DNA of 64,000 nt from Auriscalpium vulgare (GCA_019915015.1 JAHBBC010000022.1:558001-622000); one strand, 5' to 3'; numbered from the stretch's first letter, positions 9,670 to 22,073 are shown. The notes: generated from the sequence alone by a model not told the origin. Program-made: numbers and translations.

Positions 9670-11650
9670 GTGGAATATTGCAGGTTATGCAGTGTAAGAT
9701 GATCGTAAAGAACAACTTGGGGGGACGCAGGCGGTCAGAAGGGGGGTTTATATGTTGCAAATTCAAAAGAGGACCGAGACAAGGACGACGTTGAACGAGA
9801 CTGACGGTCATCGGCGTGCCTCAAACGCCGGGCACATACGCCGACCAGACATATGCGACGAGCGCAGGCTATAGGTCGCAGCGCAGCACGGCATCATTTG
9901 ATTCAGGGTACTAGTAAAACAAATTATCTACCACGCTGGAGAGAATTCAGTGGATGGCAAAGGGTCGAAGACGGCGAAACACGTACCGCACCGGTCTCGA
10001 TCATCCGGTCTGAATCCGTGGTGACGTCGCGCGCGTGTGTGATGATGCACGGTGTCGGGGCTTAGCAGGCCGAGAGCGGTCGCTACGCGAGCGATCGTCT
10101 CGCTAAGAGGAGAAGGCCACCCATTTGTTGCGTATATAGGGAGCCAACGACCGCCAAGGCTCGACTTCACGAGGCAGTTAGCCTCTCATGCACTCTTAAG
10201 TAGAGGCGTAGCAAAATGTTCGTCTGCGACAACCTTAGTAGGCTATCATGTAAGGGAAGGCTTACCAGAGAGATTTCCTATTCTCATTATCCATCTAACC
10301 GCGTGCGATGGTTGAAATGGGAGGCCACGTTGACATTGAAGCCGGGAATGCGGTGAAATGAATTCAGGTGGACCGGTACTAGCCAGTGTTATGAGACTGT
10401 TTGCTAGCGCATTACGACTTGATGGCGTTGACGCAGTAAGAAGGAGAGTTGATCATGACTTGGGCGATGGCGAGACGCATATACTGCGCCGAACGATATC
10501 AGCGAGCGCGTAGGAGGGGAGACCAAGGATAACGCACGGAATATCAGCGTGCAGCGCCCGTGTCCCGCTGGAAGATGCGGTACGTGGCGTGATCCTTGAG
10601 GACGTTAGTGGGGTATGGGGTGTCGCGCGGCGGGGTGTTGGTGGAGACATGGTGCGAGGATAGACCGGGCGACGCGGGAAGCTGGCAGGACACCGCCGGT
10701 GTGTTGGGAGATATACAAGACAATTAGCGGGGGCGGACAATCCAATCGACAAGCACGCACCTGACCTGCTGGACAATCCCGGCGCGTGGGACGGCGCAGA
10801 ACTGTGCTGGAATAGCGGGATGGCCAGGCGAGAGGTATGCAGACTCTACAAATCTTGAGTTGCATATGTGTGGCGCTCAGTCTTGGAGCTGCGGGACAGC
10901 AATCAGAAGATGGGCAAAAGCCAGGGATTAAGAAGACGCACTAAGTCGACACCTTCCATCCCATGACTTCAGGGCGTCGATGCAGCGGGCAATAGTAGCC
11001 ATACGACCGCTCAAGGGCTGGAGCTGCCAGACATATAGGCAGCAGCGGCGTTTGGCACGTCGCACACGCTTGGATTGGCTGTCGTCCACGAAGAAGGAGG
11101 AGCATTAACTGCACAAATGAATTGCGTGGTGAGAGAAGAGCAGTGTCTGGATTGCTCAGAGGTAAGTCAGTAGATGGCGAGAGCAAAAATCGCGGATGTC
11201 TATCGGACCTGGTAATTTTCGCAAGCGCGCAGCTCTATACGTATGTGCTCAAGTAACTCACGATGGGCATGAAAGGCGCTTCTTGCCTGCCAAGGGCCCG
11301 AGTTTGGGTGAGTCGCGAGCGACTTGTTCAGCGGTCTCGGAAGGCATACCCGGGGCGCAGGGAATCCGGGGTGGTCGACCTGGCACGGCAGACGGTGTCG
11401 CAGCGGGAATTGGTGAAGTCTGGACGAGGAGAGGACAGAGGCAACACGGTGACGCAAGCGCAAGACGCGCGTCGGCAACTTCCGGTCGAGCGCTTGCTGC
11501 CGACGGTCCGACGAGATTACAGCGACGTGTATGATCGTAGTTCGAGCTCGAGGACAGACGAGGAGCGCGGATTTGCGGCGATATAAATAGACGATTGAAC
11601 GGCAATCGAATTGTGCCGCGTTCTGTGCTGCTGATGAAAATGTGAGCTGT
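8958..11650. repeat. Left arm of an inverted segmental duplication
   Basis: Read as reverse complement, this stretch follows about 32700-37712: hypothetical gene, its TATA region, then diverged but alignable non-coding DNA. Examples: CACCTGACCTGCTGG near 10765 against CCAGCAAGTCAGGTG near 35920, and GTCGACACCTTCCATCCCAT at 10946 against its complement near 35680. Homology is lost at about 11505 (partner about 35204) and resumes with the DUF6533 stub at 11512 and its 3' flank. Many substitutions and small indels indicate an old event. Weak open frames in both arms share PSETxQQVxRD-like segments, so an unrecognised gene may lie at about 10600-11480. Confidence 0.85.
11512..11586 (+). pseudogene. 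C-terminal stub of a DUF6533 gene
   Basis: The last codons read SDVYDRSSSSRTDEERGFAA plus I and stop, matching the C-terminus of the DUF6533 gene at 32771 (DRDVYRSPSSRADEERGFAA). The 3' flank is also alignable (GGCAATCGAATTGTGCCGCG against GGCAGTCGAATGGTTGCCGC). The rest of the gene is absent on the left side, so most of it was deleted after the inverted duplication. Confidence 0.7.
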
Positions 11651-12131
11651 TTGCTGGGTCCCCATGGTGCGCTGCGTGCCTCGTGATACCGCCCGGCGTT
11701 TCATCAACCACAGGAGGTGTACCGCCCGGTGCCGCTTCCATTTATTTTAATTGTTCTATACAAACCCGCGCGCATTGCTCCGGTCCCAGTCAACCTTTCA
11801 CTTTCACCCTGAGTCTCCTCCTAATAATCTGCGTCCCAAGTCAGCTCGGACTTTGTGCGTCTTTGAGATAATACAAGAACATTCTGGGATCTAGAAAGAA
11901 AGCCCGACGGGCATCGATTACTCCCATTGCGGGCGCTGCGTGAGTTTTCTTGGCCACTGACGCACTGAAGCTACTCGATTTTGGCGCAAATGGATAGCAA
12001 GTAAGTAAGGAAAACATGTTCAACGTGCTACAGCAACGCAGCACCCTGGTCTTGACCTTACCTCGCGCTGCCTCCGGCTTTTCCCTGTTCAACGTACACT
12101 GTGCACCCGCATATGACTGTAGCCCTGCCGC

Positions 12132-13682
12132 CTACCAGCGCAAAATCATCTCCGGCATCGCCTTCTGCAGCCTTTCCACAATCTCCTGGTCCACATCATC
12201 GCACCCTACAAGATCCAGCTCCTTCAGCGCACATCCAGCGCGGGCGCGTTCTGCGAGACACTGCGGAAGCGCGCGGTATTCAGACAACGACACCGACACG
12301 TCAGCGGCCGTCACGTCCATCGTTGCTTCTCCACGGGCAAGAATGAGGGTTGATAGTGATGGAAGAAATCCCTCGATGCAGCGCAGGAGGGTGTCGAGGA
12401 ACGGGTGCGCCGCGCCGCCCACGACTTCGAGGTGGCGTAGACTGTGAGCGTCATACAGGGAGCAATGCCACGGCCATTTTCTACTGCTGCTGCGCACCGT
12501 CAGGTGCTCCATGTCCCTGGAGAAAACCTCCAACGCCTGTGCTGTCGCGATCTGAGGATCATACTGATCTCTTTCGAAATTATAGGACGCCGCTAGTGCT
12601 GGCGCGCCTTCTGTAGCCCCATTGCGCCATGCGTCTATCTCCGTCTTGTAAGCAGATGGAAACCTGATCTTGACGTGAGTCAGCGGAGCCGCGCGCGGGT
12701 CGCCACCGCACGCGACCGCCAAGTGGAGGGAGGAATTGGCCTCGAAGCCCTCGGTGATGAGGCCTACATTGTAGCGGATGCTGGCATCCTCAGGGAGGGC
12801 GATGTGCGAGAAGAGCTGCGACGCTGTTTCCATGTTTCCGGTCAGCTCCAGGTGGCGCAGCACCGCCATTTGGACGATGCTGCTGCGCGGCCCTTCCGCA
12901 TCGTAGACCTCGAAGCGCACCACAAATCGCTCGAGAGTGTTGCGCATGTTGCCCAGCGCAGTGATAACTTCCGCGAGCGTGGCGTAAAATGGGTAACGGT
13001 CCGGGGAGACGATCTCCAGTGAGACGAGGTGCGCGACTCGGAGCAGCGGGGACGTCCACGGCAACTCGCCAGTCACACGCAGGTGCTGGAGGGCGGGCGC
13101 CCCGCCGAGCAGGCTGTCCATGGGGGACCATTCGCCACACATGTCGATGTCCAATGTCCGGAGAATCGGTGCGGGATGGCTGAGTGCTGAGATAGCGGAC
13201 TGAGCGCTTATGCAGAGGGAGCGTGTGCGCGCGAGGATGGCTTGGACAAGCGCAAGCTCGGACTGACGGAGGGGTAAAGGCTGGCAACTCTCTCTGGCTT
13301 TTGTTATAGTAAGAGCGGAGCATTTGGACCGTGAAAGGAAAGCTTCGGTCCAGCGTGCGCCCAGCGGGAACGGGAGGATGATTGTGGACCACAGGGCCGG
13401 GTTGTTCAGCGCGACGTCTCGCCAGCGCCGACAGACGTGGGTAATGTACATCCATGCGAGGGACTTGGAGGTCGGGGCAGGAATGTATATGGAGGTGAGG
13501 ATGGCGAAGACAATAGAGAGGATTTCGGGTGGGAGGCGGGAAACGGGGAGGCCGGTGTTGTGCCATTGTGCGGCATCGTGAGGGGTGATCATGGCTGCCG
13601 ATCTGATCTCTACCGGTGATCCTGTGCCCAGAATGCTTGAGCGTGCAATGGGCTCCGAGTCGACTGGCATATGCGTTGACAT
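12132..13682 (-). CDS. F-box/LRR-like protein, 516 aa
   Basis: Intact single-exon frame from ATG 13682. Residues about 30-75 carry an F-box-like motif (SRLPPEILSIVFAILT, then ITHVCRRWRDVALNNPALWS). The remainder is a leucine-rich, repeat-like C-terminal domain ending in ALKELDLVGCDDVDQEIVER. Such proteins usually act as substrate adaptors of SCF ubiquitin ligases in cytoplasm or nucleus; the F-box binds Skp1 and the LRR-like part selects targets. The substrate is unknown. It faces tail-to-tail the DUF6533 stub to its left, the same arrangement as the DUF6533 and F-box pair at 31-34 kb. It is a paralogue of the interrupted gene at 17907-22886, which shares the PAPIL and HALKVLDVAGC segments. 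Confidence 0.9.
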   Translation of the reverse strand: MSTHMPVDSEPIARSSILGTGSPVEIRSAAMITPHDAAQWHNTGLPVSRLPPEILSIVFAILTSIYIPAPTSKSLAWMYITHVCRRWRDVALNNPALWSTIILPFPLGARWTEAFLSRSKCSALTITKARESCQPLPLRQSELALVQAILARTRSLCISAQSAISALSHPAPILRTLDIDMCGEWSPMDSLLGGAPALQHLRVTGELPWTSPLLRVAHLVSLEIVSPDRYPFYATLAEVITALGNMRNTLERFVVRFEVYDAEGPRSSIVQMAVLRHLELTGNMETASQLFSHIALPEDASIRYNVGLITEGFEANSSLHLAVACGGDPRAAPLTHVKIRFPSAYKTEIDAWRNGATEGAPALAASYNFERDQYDPQIATAQALEVFSRDMEHLTVRSSSRKWPWHCSLYDAHSLRHLEVVGGAAHPFLDTLLRCIEGFLPSLSTLILARGEATMDVTAADVSVSLSEYRALPQCLAERARAGCALKELDLVGCDDVDQEIVERLQKAMPEMILRW

Positions 13683-16379
13683 CCGACTGTTCTGTGGTCA
13701 GCAGGATGTTTGTGGCGGTTGAACAGGTAGGTACACACGAGGTTCCGCTGTATGCACAACGGTCTTTTACCCAAGGACGACAGAGAGGAGAGGGAGCTCA
13801 GACTCGAGAGTATGGCCGCGATAGGTATGGTTTGGAGACTGTTGAAGTTGAAGCGGCGGCGGGCTCGTAGGCGCTCAAGACGCTCGCACGCACCGGCAAC
13901 TTCCGGTGTGGTCGCCATTCAAGATGATGGCGACAACGCTCTCCTCGTCGCCGAATTCCAACATCCAGCCAAACCCGCCGTACTTAATCCTCTCCATCGA
14001 TTCGTTAATACCGGAACAGCAAGTCGGAGCGTTCTTTTCGTTGACTCGCTCGGGTCACTTGGTCCATGTTGTAGTCCATGCGCAGGGCCCGGGCGTCGTG
14101 GACTATGATTCTTCTTCTATCCTGGTCATTTGTCGCTCGGATAGCTGGATGGGAAGGAGATGGAGAGGACGTCATAGTCTGGGTTGGATGCGCTAGGTAT
14201 GTGCTGATGTGTCTGCAGAGGCGTCTTCTTACTCTCGTCGCAGCGAGCTCCGCATGCCAATTGACTCGACATACTGGGCTGCAGCTTGCGTCTCGATGTT
14301 CTTCAACTGTGATTGAGGCAAGCATCGCCGACGATGTTGAGGACACCGGTGCCGAGCACACGACGCTCCCTTTCACCAACACACTGTAGGGCCTTAGTTC
14401 CCACACGTAACAAACGACTGTCGGGTTCTTCACCTACGATAACGCTGCGACCTACATGTCCAGGCGGAGGTCGCAGGACACGCGGAGACCAATGCACGCA
14501 CTCCCATCGCCCAAAGTATCGTATGAATTGGAAGAGGCGATGTGCATCGTGGCTGGAGGGCAGAAGAAGACGGCAGGCCGACGCCGAGGACGCTGAGAAG
14601 AGATGGTCGATGTCCGACCTTCTGTCCTAGTGCGTGCAGTCTCTCATCGCCATCATATTTGAGCTCATGTACCGTCAACAGATACGGGGACGTCAATATT
14701 GCATCATGCTCTCTGCCTTTCGCTGGCTGGAATAGCTATGTGCTGTATGAAGACGACAGCACCCCCGTTCATCTAAATCGCGAAGCTCAATCTGCCGTGC
14801 CATCCGAACCAGAACGATCTTCGCTTGGGTTTCTGATGGCTCCTGTTGTGATCACGGTGCGTTCCGAGTTCTCTGGTACCGCAGTCTCACTCAGATTCTG
14901 CGACACAGAACCTGCCACCTGATCCTGTCCCGGGGACGTCCATCGGGTATCGACATGACGAATGGCCTCGCTCTATCAATTTTCCAGGATGAGGGTGCAA
15001 GGCAGCGCTGCTCTCGCGTGGCTGCTTTCTTCGACTCCCGAGGCTATCGGTACGAGGATGCCCTCATCTTAATTCTCGAACAGTGGTCATGTTTTCCCTT
15101 CATGTGCACGGTATGTGTCTTGTCGATTACTCCGTGCGCACCGCATCCAAACTCACACCAAGGTAGCAAGATGTTTCGTGTCCCGTACGACGTCCAGGCC
15201 GTCATTGTCAAGTCGACCCGCACACGCCAAGCATAGTGTCCCGCGATTGGCGTAGGCCTCCATGTGCGTTCTGTGGGCACGGACGGGTGCGTAGATTGTA
15301 GGCAGGGTGCTGACGTATGTCGACGATAGGGTGCGTGGCGCGCCGGCGTGGATACATGATATGCGGACACTGACAGCATTTGCTTCAGGTGCTGAACTAC
15401 CCTCCCGCACATGGACGCTTCCTGCCATGCCACCCTGCCGTTGCGTCCAATTCAACGCCCTCCGCCCAGTCGCACGACAATAAATCAGACTGGCCTCCAA
15501 GGGCGCATGCCCGGACCGCGTTGCCCGTGACTACATAGGTCTACTTACCCGCCGCGTCTCCCGCCTGATTTATATCCGCGGACGCTTCGCGTCTACGCCC
15601 CATTCGCCTCGCCCTCAGGTCGATGCTCAACGCGCACTTCCGCATGCCATCAACCCTCGGCCTCGGCACAACCAGCACCCCTCGTTACCATGGGCGTCTT
15701 TGCGGTGACGTGGGCGTGACATGGGGTGGAGCGTGGCCAGAGAGCGCGGACTCAAGGCGGGCGACGGGAGCAGGCTGCCAGGATGTACCTCTGTGTTTTT
15801 CCCGTCGTGCACAGATACTCGCGGGGACGGGCTGATTGCGTACGTCCGGAGGCGGACTTGTGAATTTCAGGGCGTGCACTGAATCATAACTGTGGAATCG
15901 TAGATCTGGTGGCTGTAGTTCCACAAGACGCTCGCCATAGTTCCTCTCCGTGGAAATTTCGTCCCGGCTCGCGTCTGGCGGTTATGCAGCTCCTCGTGGA
16001 TTTCTGCGAAGCATTCTGATTAGGGCCACACTCTGGCCATCGCGCATGGTGCTCTGCAGAAGGAAACTGTCGCGACCAAGCGGTTGAGTCAATATCCACT
16101 TACACGCAGAAGCACAGCACCGTGGCGCCTTGAAGCAGAAACGCCGTCCCCACCACAGGCACATTAAAGCATTCTTTTTACGTGGTGGTATCCCGTGATG
16201 AGATGTTATCGCCGCGATAACAATCGCACTTTGCCTCGTCCTCCACCTCAACAACTTTGCTCAAGCTTTCAAGGTTGACTTGGACATCGTATCTCGTCGT
16301 ACAGAGCTAAGGTCTGTACGATCATCGATTGTCTGGCTTAAATGGTTAGACAAAAGTTGACAGCAAGCCCAGCGACACA
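13683..16379. other. Intergenic; no assignable gene
   Basis: Only short overlapping frames on both strands. Frames at 14955-15236 (plus) and 15500-15153 (minus) are open, but neither has a recognisable domain or splice pattern. No repeat of note was seen. Confidence 0.4.
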
Positions 16380-17505
16380 ATGACTCCTCCGCCTATCCCT
16401 TTCGACGTCCATGCGCGTATCGTACAGTTCGTCTACATCACCTCGCAGAGCCACGAAGTCGACTACGGTACGCTCTCTGCATGCGCGCTCGTATGCAAGG
16501 AGTGGGCTCCGCTCGCTCAGCGCCTCCTTTTCCGCCGTATCCCCTACCCCGACCATGAGTGGCCCCGCCGCGCCATCCCGCTCCTACTCCGCGCAGTAAC
16601 GATGATCCCGCAGCTGGGCACCTATGTCGTTGCCATCACCATCAAACTTGAATATTTTGGGCACTTCATGGTTGTCAAGGATCCCAACGACGCCTATCTC
16701 GCGCTCCTACTCTGCTGCCCAAACATCGCCGAGGTCCGCCTTGTCGCCCCCAGTTTCACGGACCAAGTGGAACTCCCGAAACTGGGCAGCCTGTCATTGC
16801 GCCCTACGGTCCTGGTTTTCGGCGAATTCTTGGTTGGGGACATGCGCGCGGTGCTCGGGATGTGGCCGAGCGTGCGCCACCTCTCCGTGGAGTCCCCTTA
16901 TATATCCTGGATCGGGTTTCCGCTGCTCACGCAGCTCAACTCTGTGGCGTATACAGGCAAGCACAATATATGCATTCCAGAATCTGCAATCGACTCGCAG
17001 TCATGCGCCGAGGAGCTGGAAGTTGGACGCCTGGACTTGCGGGAGGATCTAGCTCGCGATGGCTGCCGCATCGGGGACACTCTGCGTGTCCTTACGTGCT
17101 TGGAGAGCATCCTATCGAACGACAGTTTTCGACGGCTCCCCTACCTTCAGTCGCTCTGCGTCGCCACGCTGCCGAGCGTTCCCGTCAAACTCCCCCGCAC
17201 GCTGCGGCACTTTGGATATCATGTCGGCCACACGGACGAATCGGAGGCCGGTGGGCGCCTCGAGTTCCTCCTCAGCGCTTTGGCGGACGAGAGCGCGCTC
17301 CCCGATTTGCGCGAGGTATCGGTGACTCGCTCCTCGTCGCAGGAAATTGTGCAGGCGTTTGAGGGGCTGCATGCCACGCGCGGAGTAGAGGTGCACGTGT
17401 ATGCGGATCGCGAGGCTTACCCGGTGAGCTATCTGTAAATTTCTCGCTGTCTTCACGGCTAATGCACTCCTGCAGCGCAAGCGATATGTCGATTGGATAT
17501 CATGA
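16380..17505 (+). CDS. F-box-like protein, YVDWI subfamily, 357 aa, two exons
   Basis: ATG 16380. The N-terminus (IPFDVHARIVQFVYITSQSH, then LSACALVCKEWAPLAQRLLF) is the F-box-like module of a local family. The middle and C-terminus are LRR-like (WPSVRHL, LPRTLRHFGYH, ADESALPDLREVSVTRSSSQ). An intron at 17424-17475 (GTGAGC...TGCAG, with CTAAT branch) separates the long exon from a 10-codon terminal exon, RKRYVDWIS, ending TGA at 17505. Without splicing the frame would stop after SYL. The same terminal exon and intron occur in the paralogues at 31293, 38330 and 45657, which supports the splice call. Expected role: SCF ubiquitin-ligase substrate adaptor, inferred from the family. This copy looks intact and is the best reference for its broken paralogues. 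Confidence 0.9.
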
Positions 17506-17906
17506 GCTACGGGTCTACCTTAGCTTGCCAAGGTACTCGGAGCGAGCCATATCTCGTCCTCGTCATTCGGCCCACCATATGAGCAGGGCAACGGTCCAAA
17601 TATGTTAGTAGCATGATCGTGAAAATGTTCCTGTTCGTTCCGAAGAGGGTTTTGATCTGCGTGACCTAGTTTTCCGTGAACAACATTCAGTGAGCTGGCG
17701 CGGACATTGGACATTGATCGCGTTGAGCTGGAAGGGTTGCGGATGCGTTAAAACCCGGACCCGTAACAGCTTTACACAGAGCGGAAAAAATGTTTGTAAA
17801 CACCGTGTCTAATTGTCGACACCCATCACTAGATTACACATCTAAGCGCACGACATGTCATCCGCATTTCTCCCACCTGCCATTATAGCACCCCGCCATA
17901 TGCCCA
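17506..17906. other. Intergenic spacer between convergent F-box genes
   Basis: About 400 bp between the 3' ends of the plus-strand gene ending at 17505 and the minus-strand gene ending at 17907. No feature was seen. Confidence 0.6.
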
Positions 17907-19179
17907 CTACAGCGCGCCCGTCACCCTACGCCACTTCACCGTCAACCCCGGCACCTCCTCCAACCTGCGTGCCAACGCTTCACTGACGCCGGTGCAACCT
18001 GCCACATCGAGCACCTTCAGCGCATGCCCCGCGCGTGCCCGCTCTGTGAGCCGCGATTCCAATAGCACCGACCGTTTTGCTTTGAAGTTTATGTCACAGA
18101 GAGTCAGAGTGGAGAGCGCGGGGAGGAAGCATTGCGCGGGTGGGTCATGTGGATGGTCCTGATTACTGCGCCCGCGGTCAGGCTGGAGCTGCAGCGCAGC
18201 GCAGAGCGTGACGGCAGCGGTACCGCTCGCTTTTATGTGCTTCAGCCTCGGTGCACATCCGACTGAGTCCAGCCATTTGGGATCCATCGAGGACGTGACC
18301 TCGAGGACTTCCAGATCTTCCGATGGGCAGGCCGTCAGCGTAGCCTCCACGAGTTCAAGCCAGTACAAGGGGACAAATGCATAGTGATGTATCATGAATT
18401 CGAGGAACAGAGCAACCTCGTCAGGACGCGCCGCACTGCGCCAAGCAGCAGCCCGGAGGGCAGGGTAGTCCGCCCACCCCCTGGTATCGTTTCCCCGCTT
18501 CCACAATCCCTGACCAACATTGAAGGTGCAAAATCTGTTCGACGCCGATCGTGAGTGCGCGAGGATCGTCAGGAGGAGGTTTGCCACATCTTCCTTCGTA
18601 GTGGAATGGCGGTCATAGAATGTGAATCTGATATCGGTGTGTTCTGGCAGCGTAATGCGGGGAAGAAAGGCCTGTGCGCATAGGACCGACGTCACAAGGT
18701 AAAATTCACGCAGAGACTTTGGGAGCGTGACATTCAAGTGCTTCGGCGGTGCACTGTTGTTGTCCAAGGCCGGTCCCGATGGCGGAAGCTGCTCGGAGTG
18801 CGTTTTGAGCTCCACATCAAGCGTCTCGATCAGCTTCATGCATTCCAGCGCATTCAGCACGTCGTCTATGCGGACAACACGACACCGGTCTTCACTCTTT
18901 ATGCCAATTTCGAGATGGGCGAGGCGCGCGAGCAGAGGGGAGTGCCATACCAGTGGGCCGGGATTAATGACGATCACATCCCGTAGCGCAGGCGCTCTCG
19001 CACCCCCAACAAATAGGCCATCCGGGAGAGAGAGCTTTGTCTCCCCAAATCTATCCCCGAGGATGGAGATATACAAGGTCTTCAGAATCGGCGCGGGGCC
19101 AAAAAGCACGGGCAATTGCTTTTCGGAGATCTCGACTTGCTGGGAGTGGGCCGGTGCTAAGCACGGCAGGTACGATTCC

Positions 19180-19824
19180 GTTTCTAGCTTTACGATTCCT
19201 TTGAATCGTTGCTTATGTCATCTACATCCAGCATTTTTTCGACCCCATGCAACGATCATCTGTGTCGCCTTTTTTGGGAATTCACTCCCACGCTATGTCC
19301 ACTCACATCCACTTGCACTTTCACCTTCCTCTCATTTGCCCGGAATGATTCACATACATTGCTCCATTTGCAGTATATTTCAGACCATAGAGCACCTACA
19401 GAAGCTGCAAAACAGTGATATATTGCAGGGCTTGAACAGCAGTAGCAGAAAGACGATGACATCACTCCGGGTTTTAAACACAATTTAAGACCCCGGAATG
19501 ACATCATCGCTGACATTATTACACGTGATCATGTTGATATTATGTTGTTTACTCAAAACGTGCCCCAGCCCAGGGGTCGTAACCTTGCTCCGATGCAGGC
19601 TCAAGGCTGGCCAGCAGTGACAACCCCATTTGGTGCTTAGTACCGGTGGCTTGAGAGAGCACGCATGTTACCGAAGTGTTTCAGGGATAGTGTTATAGCA
19701 TTAATCAAGTAGTCTTCATCATTATTTCATGTACTTGCAATTGTACAGAGTTACAGGATCATCCAGCCCTGTATTGAGCTTGGAATCGTACTGCCGCGCT
19801 AAGCGTCGGCCCACTCCCAGCAAG
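19180..19824 (-). mobile_element. CTTGCTGGG-family element, A type, nested copy
   Basis: Complete on the minus strand: head CTTGCTGGGAGTGGGCCGAC at 19824, an ATGACATCA hairpin at 19507-19456, the tail (minus sense: GCGTGGGAGTGAATTCCCAA...) and a 3' GATTC...GAATCG unit near 19193-19207. It inserted 8 bp after the head of the surrounding B-type element. No open reading frame. Confidence 0.8.
19456..19507. repeat. ATGACATCA hairpin module
   Basis: ATGACATCACTCCGGG...CCCCGGAATGACATCAT; the inner part TTTTAAA/TTTAAGA extends the stem. Confidence 0.85.
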
Positions 19825-20132
19825 TTGTGTGAATATGATTGTGTAGGATATGTAGGATATGTAGTTACTGTGCTCTTTGACCCTCCAATTTCACAACAAA
19901 CATGGACCCAACCATGCCCCAATCAATACCTGGCCGGCCTCACTCGCAAGCTCGTGCAGGCCGCCAGGTATTGAATTGGGACACTTAAGCCAAATATCTT
20001 GAGTGCAATTTCTTCTACGGGGGCAGTCTTGAGAATATAGATATTTGAGTTGGGCAGTACTTTGGTAGTCAAGAGACATGGTGTCATTTACGGATGCACA
20101 CCACAGTAATTCTGAAAACAATAGGAAAGAAA

Positions 20133-20205
20133 TGTATACATAGTCTAGTGGTAAGTAGAGATGCTATGTTTCTCTTGTAGCTAAGGGAACTAGAGTTCAA
20201 ATCCC
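20133..20205 (+). other. tRNA-like segment (A-box and B-box) inside repeat
   Basis: TAGTCTAGTGGTAAG resembles a Pol III A box and GAGTTCAAATCCC, about 45 bp on, resembles a B box. The stems do not pair as in a working tRNA, so it is read as a tRNA-derived module of the surrounding element. Confidence 0.5.
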
Positions 20206-20265
20206 ACTAAGGACCCCTTGAAAAATATTAGTATTTTCCGGCTATGTTAGCCGGAGTAGAGAGAC

Positions 20266-20307
20266 ATGACGTAGTTTTCCGGGTACGCCAGCTACAAACT
20301 ACGTCAT
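20266..20307. repeat. ATGACGTAG/ACGTCAT hairpin
   Basis: 42-nt imperfect palindrome from ATGACGTAGTTTTCCGGG to CAAACTACGTCAT, the B-type version of the hairpin module. The matching copy is at 29368-29418. Confidence 0.8.
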
Positions 20308-20580
20308 GCTTCACGTCGACCGTGGGAACTTTTTGCCAAAAATGGAATTCATAGAGCTTTTGCGTCTGATACTAGAACAACTGGAATTTTACTCATATCT
20401 ATTCCCCTTAGCTTACAAAATACAAAATACTGACTGAAACGAGAGTCTTTGAAAAGGTCATGAGGCAGAAAAACACGGGATTGGTGAAAAATAGACCGTG
20501 GGAACAAAGACCTATATATGGGGGCGAAGATGAAAGTTGCATGGGGGTCCAAAAACCGCGACTGGTGCTTACATAAGAAA

Positions 20581-21130
20581 CTTGCTGGGAGTGGGCCGAC
20601 GCGTAGCGCGGCAGTACGATTCCGCTCTGAGGGGGTTTCTGGTTACATAATCAAATATATACATAAATAATAGTCTTGAGACACTATGTACTAGACACCA
20701 AAACGCGACTGGGAGTGGCCCTGATACCAAATTTAAGTCATGGTGGGCAATACTGTTCACTGGAGGGCATTAAAATTTACATAAGTTGGGTGTGCAGCTG
20801 CACCTGAGGTGGTTGTTGTGAAATCAAGAGTGATGACATCATTTCGGGCTCTAATTGTAATTTAAAACCCCGGAGTGACATCATCGTATTTCTGCCTGTG
20901 TTGTCTGGTGCATCTCAGTTGTCGCAACATCACTGTTCTGCAACTTCTGTATATGTTGCATGGCCTAGTAATCCGTGTATTTAGGCAATCATTTGTGTAT
21001 ATTGTGTGGAGCAAATGAGGAGGGGTAAAGTCGTGAGTTGACATAGCGTGGGAGCGAATTTCCAAAAAAGGCGACACAGATGATCGTTGCATGGGGTCGA
21101 AAAAACGCTGTATATGGATGACATAAGCAA
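20581..21130 (+). mobile_element. CTTGCTGGG-family element, A type, 550 bp
   Basis: The head begins CTTGCTGGGAGTGGGCCGAC directly after the tail of the preceding element. The segment GGTTACATAATCAAATATAT near 20642 also occurs, inverted, near 39715. The hairpin is at 20833-20884 and the tail CCAAAAAAGGCGACACAGAT ends ACATAAGCAA at 21130. Non-coding. Confidence 0.8.
20833..20884. repeat. ATGACATCA hairpin module
   Basis: ATGACATCATTTCGGG...CCCCGGAGTGACATCAT, inside the element at 20581. Confidence 0.85.
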
Positions 21131-21537
21131 CTTGCTGGGAGTGGGCCGATGCTTAGCACGGCAATACGATTCCGCGTTGAATACACTCCAAATGGACCAA
21201 ACACATGTCAACATGAGAGTCCGAGTTGAATCCAGTAAGTATGAGCAATGACCCACAGCACTCGACAACCTGCTACCTCCAGAATTGCGGGCATGGCAGA
21301 TGTATAGGACACACTGTGGAGGTGGGCAAGGAAAATATTGTTGGATATATCACGTGAGAAAGCTCAAGGCCATGTCGGCAACTTCCGGGTACTATACAGT
21401 TCGCACGAACCTTATGTTGTATACATGTAGCTGGCTCTTAGTGTACACTGTTATCAGCCTTTTACCTCTCTCGTCGTGCTTCGAGTGTGTTGCACCCTCT
21501 TCTTGTAGATCATGTGGACCCAATTTCCCCAACAAAT

Positions 21538-21589
21538 ATGACGTCACTCCGGTCACTAAACCGTCGGTTAGTTACCGGAGTGATGTCAT
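21538..21589. repeat. ATGACGTCA hairpin module
   Basis: ATGACGTCACTCCGGTCACT...AGTTACCGGAGTGATGTCAT, near-perfect stem; its loop most resembles the solitary copy at 5311. Confidence 0.85.
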
Positions 21590-22022
21590 AAGTTGCACTG
21601 TTGCTATGGTGATAACAACATGTACCTACACACGAGGAAATGCACTTACGAGGCATATAGATAACAGCCCAGTTGGGGTGTTGCTTAATGTGTGGATGTT
21701 GTCTGCAGTGCAAGAGTGTCAGAGTGAGCAGAGTACTGATGTTGCTGAAGGTGTGCTAGCGCTGTGTGAGTATTGTCATAAGATATGGATACATGGTGAT
21801 GACAGGCAACGTAGGTGACACGCTAGGGGTGGCATGCACTGAGAGCAGGTTGGGGTTCGGTTGGGGGGTGTGGTGGCAGGTATCACGCCATGCAGGGTGC
21901 GCGTAGCTGCACTGGTGGACGGCACTGTGTATTGTTGGGTGGCACCTGGTGATGGCCTGTGGTCCAGGGCAGCACTGCTAGATGCTAAACAATATTTGTC
22001 ACCAACACTTGAGCTCAATGCG

Positions 22023-22073
22023 ATGACGTCATTTCGGCTTTTAAATACACTTTAATACCCGGAATGATGTCAT
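22023..22073. repeat. ATGACGTCA hairpin module
   Basis: ATGACGTCATTTCGG...CCCGGAATGATGTCAT, second hairpin of the element at 21131. Confidence 0.85.

Larger units (their letters stand above)
19136..20580 (+). mobile_element. CTTGCTGGG-family element, B type, carrying a nested A-type copy
   Basis: The head at 19136-19179 (CTTGCTGGGAGTGGGCCGGT...TACGATTCC) is interrupted by the minus-strand copy at 19180-19824. The body resumes at 19825 (TTGTGTGAATATG), where it matches the element at 27304 just after its head. It contains the CATGCCCCAATCAATACCTGG inverted repeat (19909-19980), a tRNA-like segment (20133-20205), an ATGACGTAG/ACGTCAT hairpin (20266-20307) and the tail GTTGCATGGGGGTCC...ACATAAGAAA. 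No protein-coding frame is present, so it is non-autonomous. The class is undetermined. Confidence 0.75.

Noticed and set aside
12790..13566. 258-codon minus frame inside the F-box gene
   Set aside because: Alternative frame of the 516-residue F-box gene, Arg/Pro-rich as expected of a shifted GC-rich frame.
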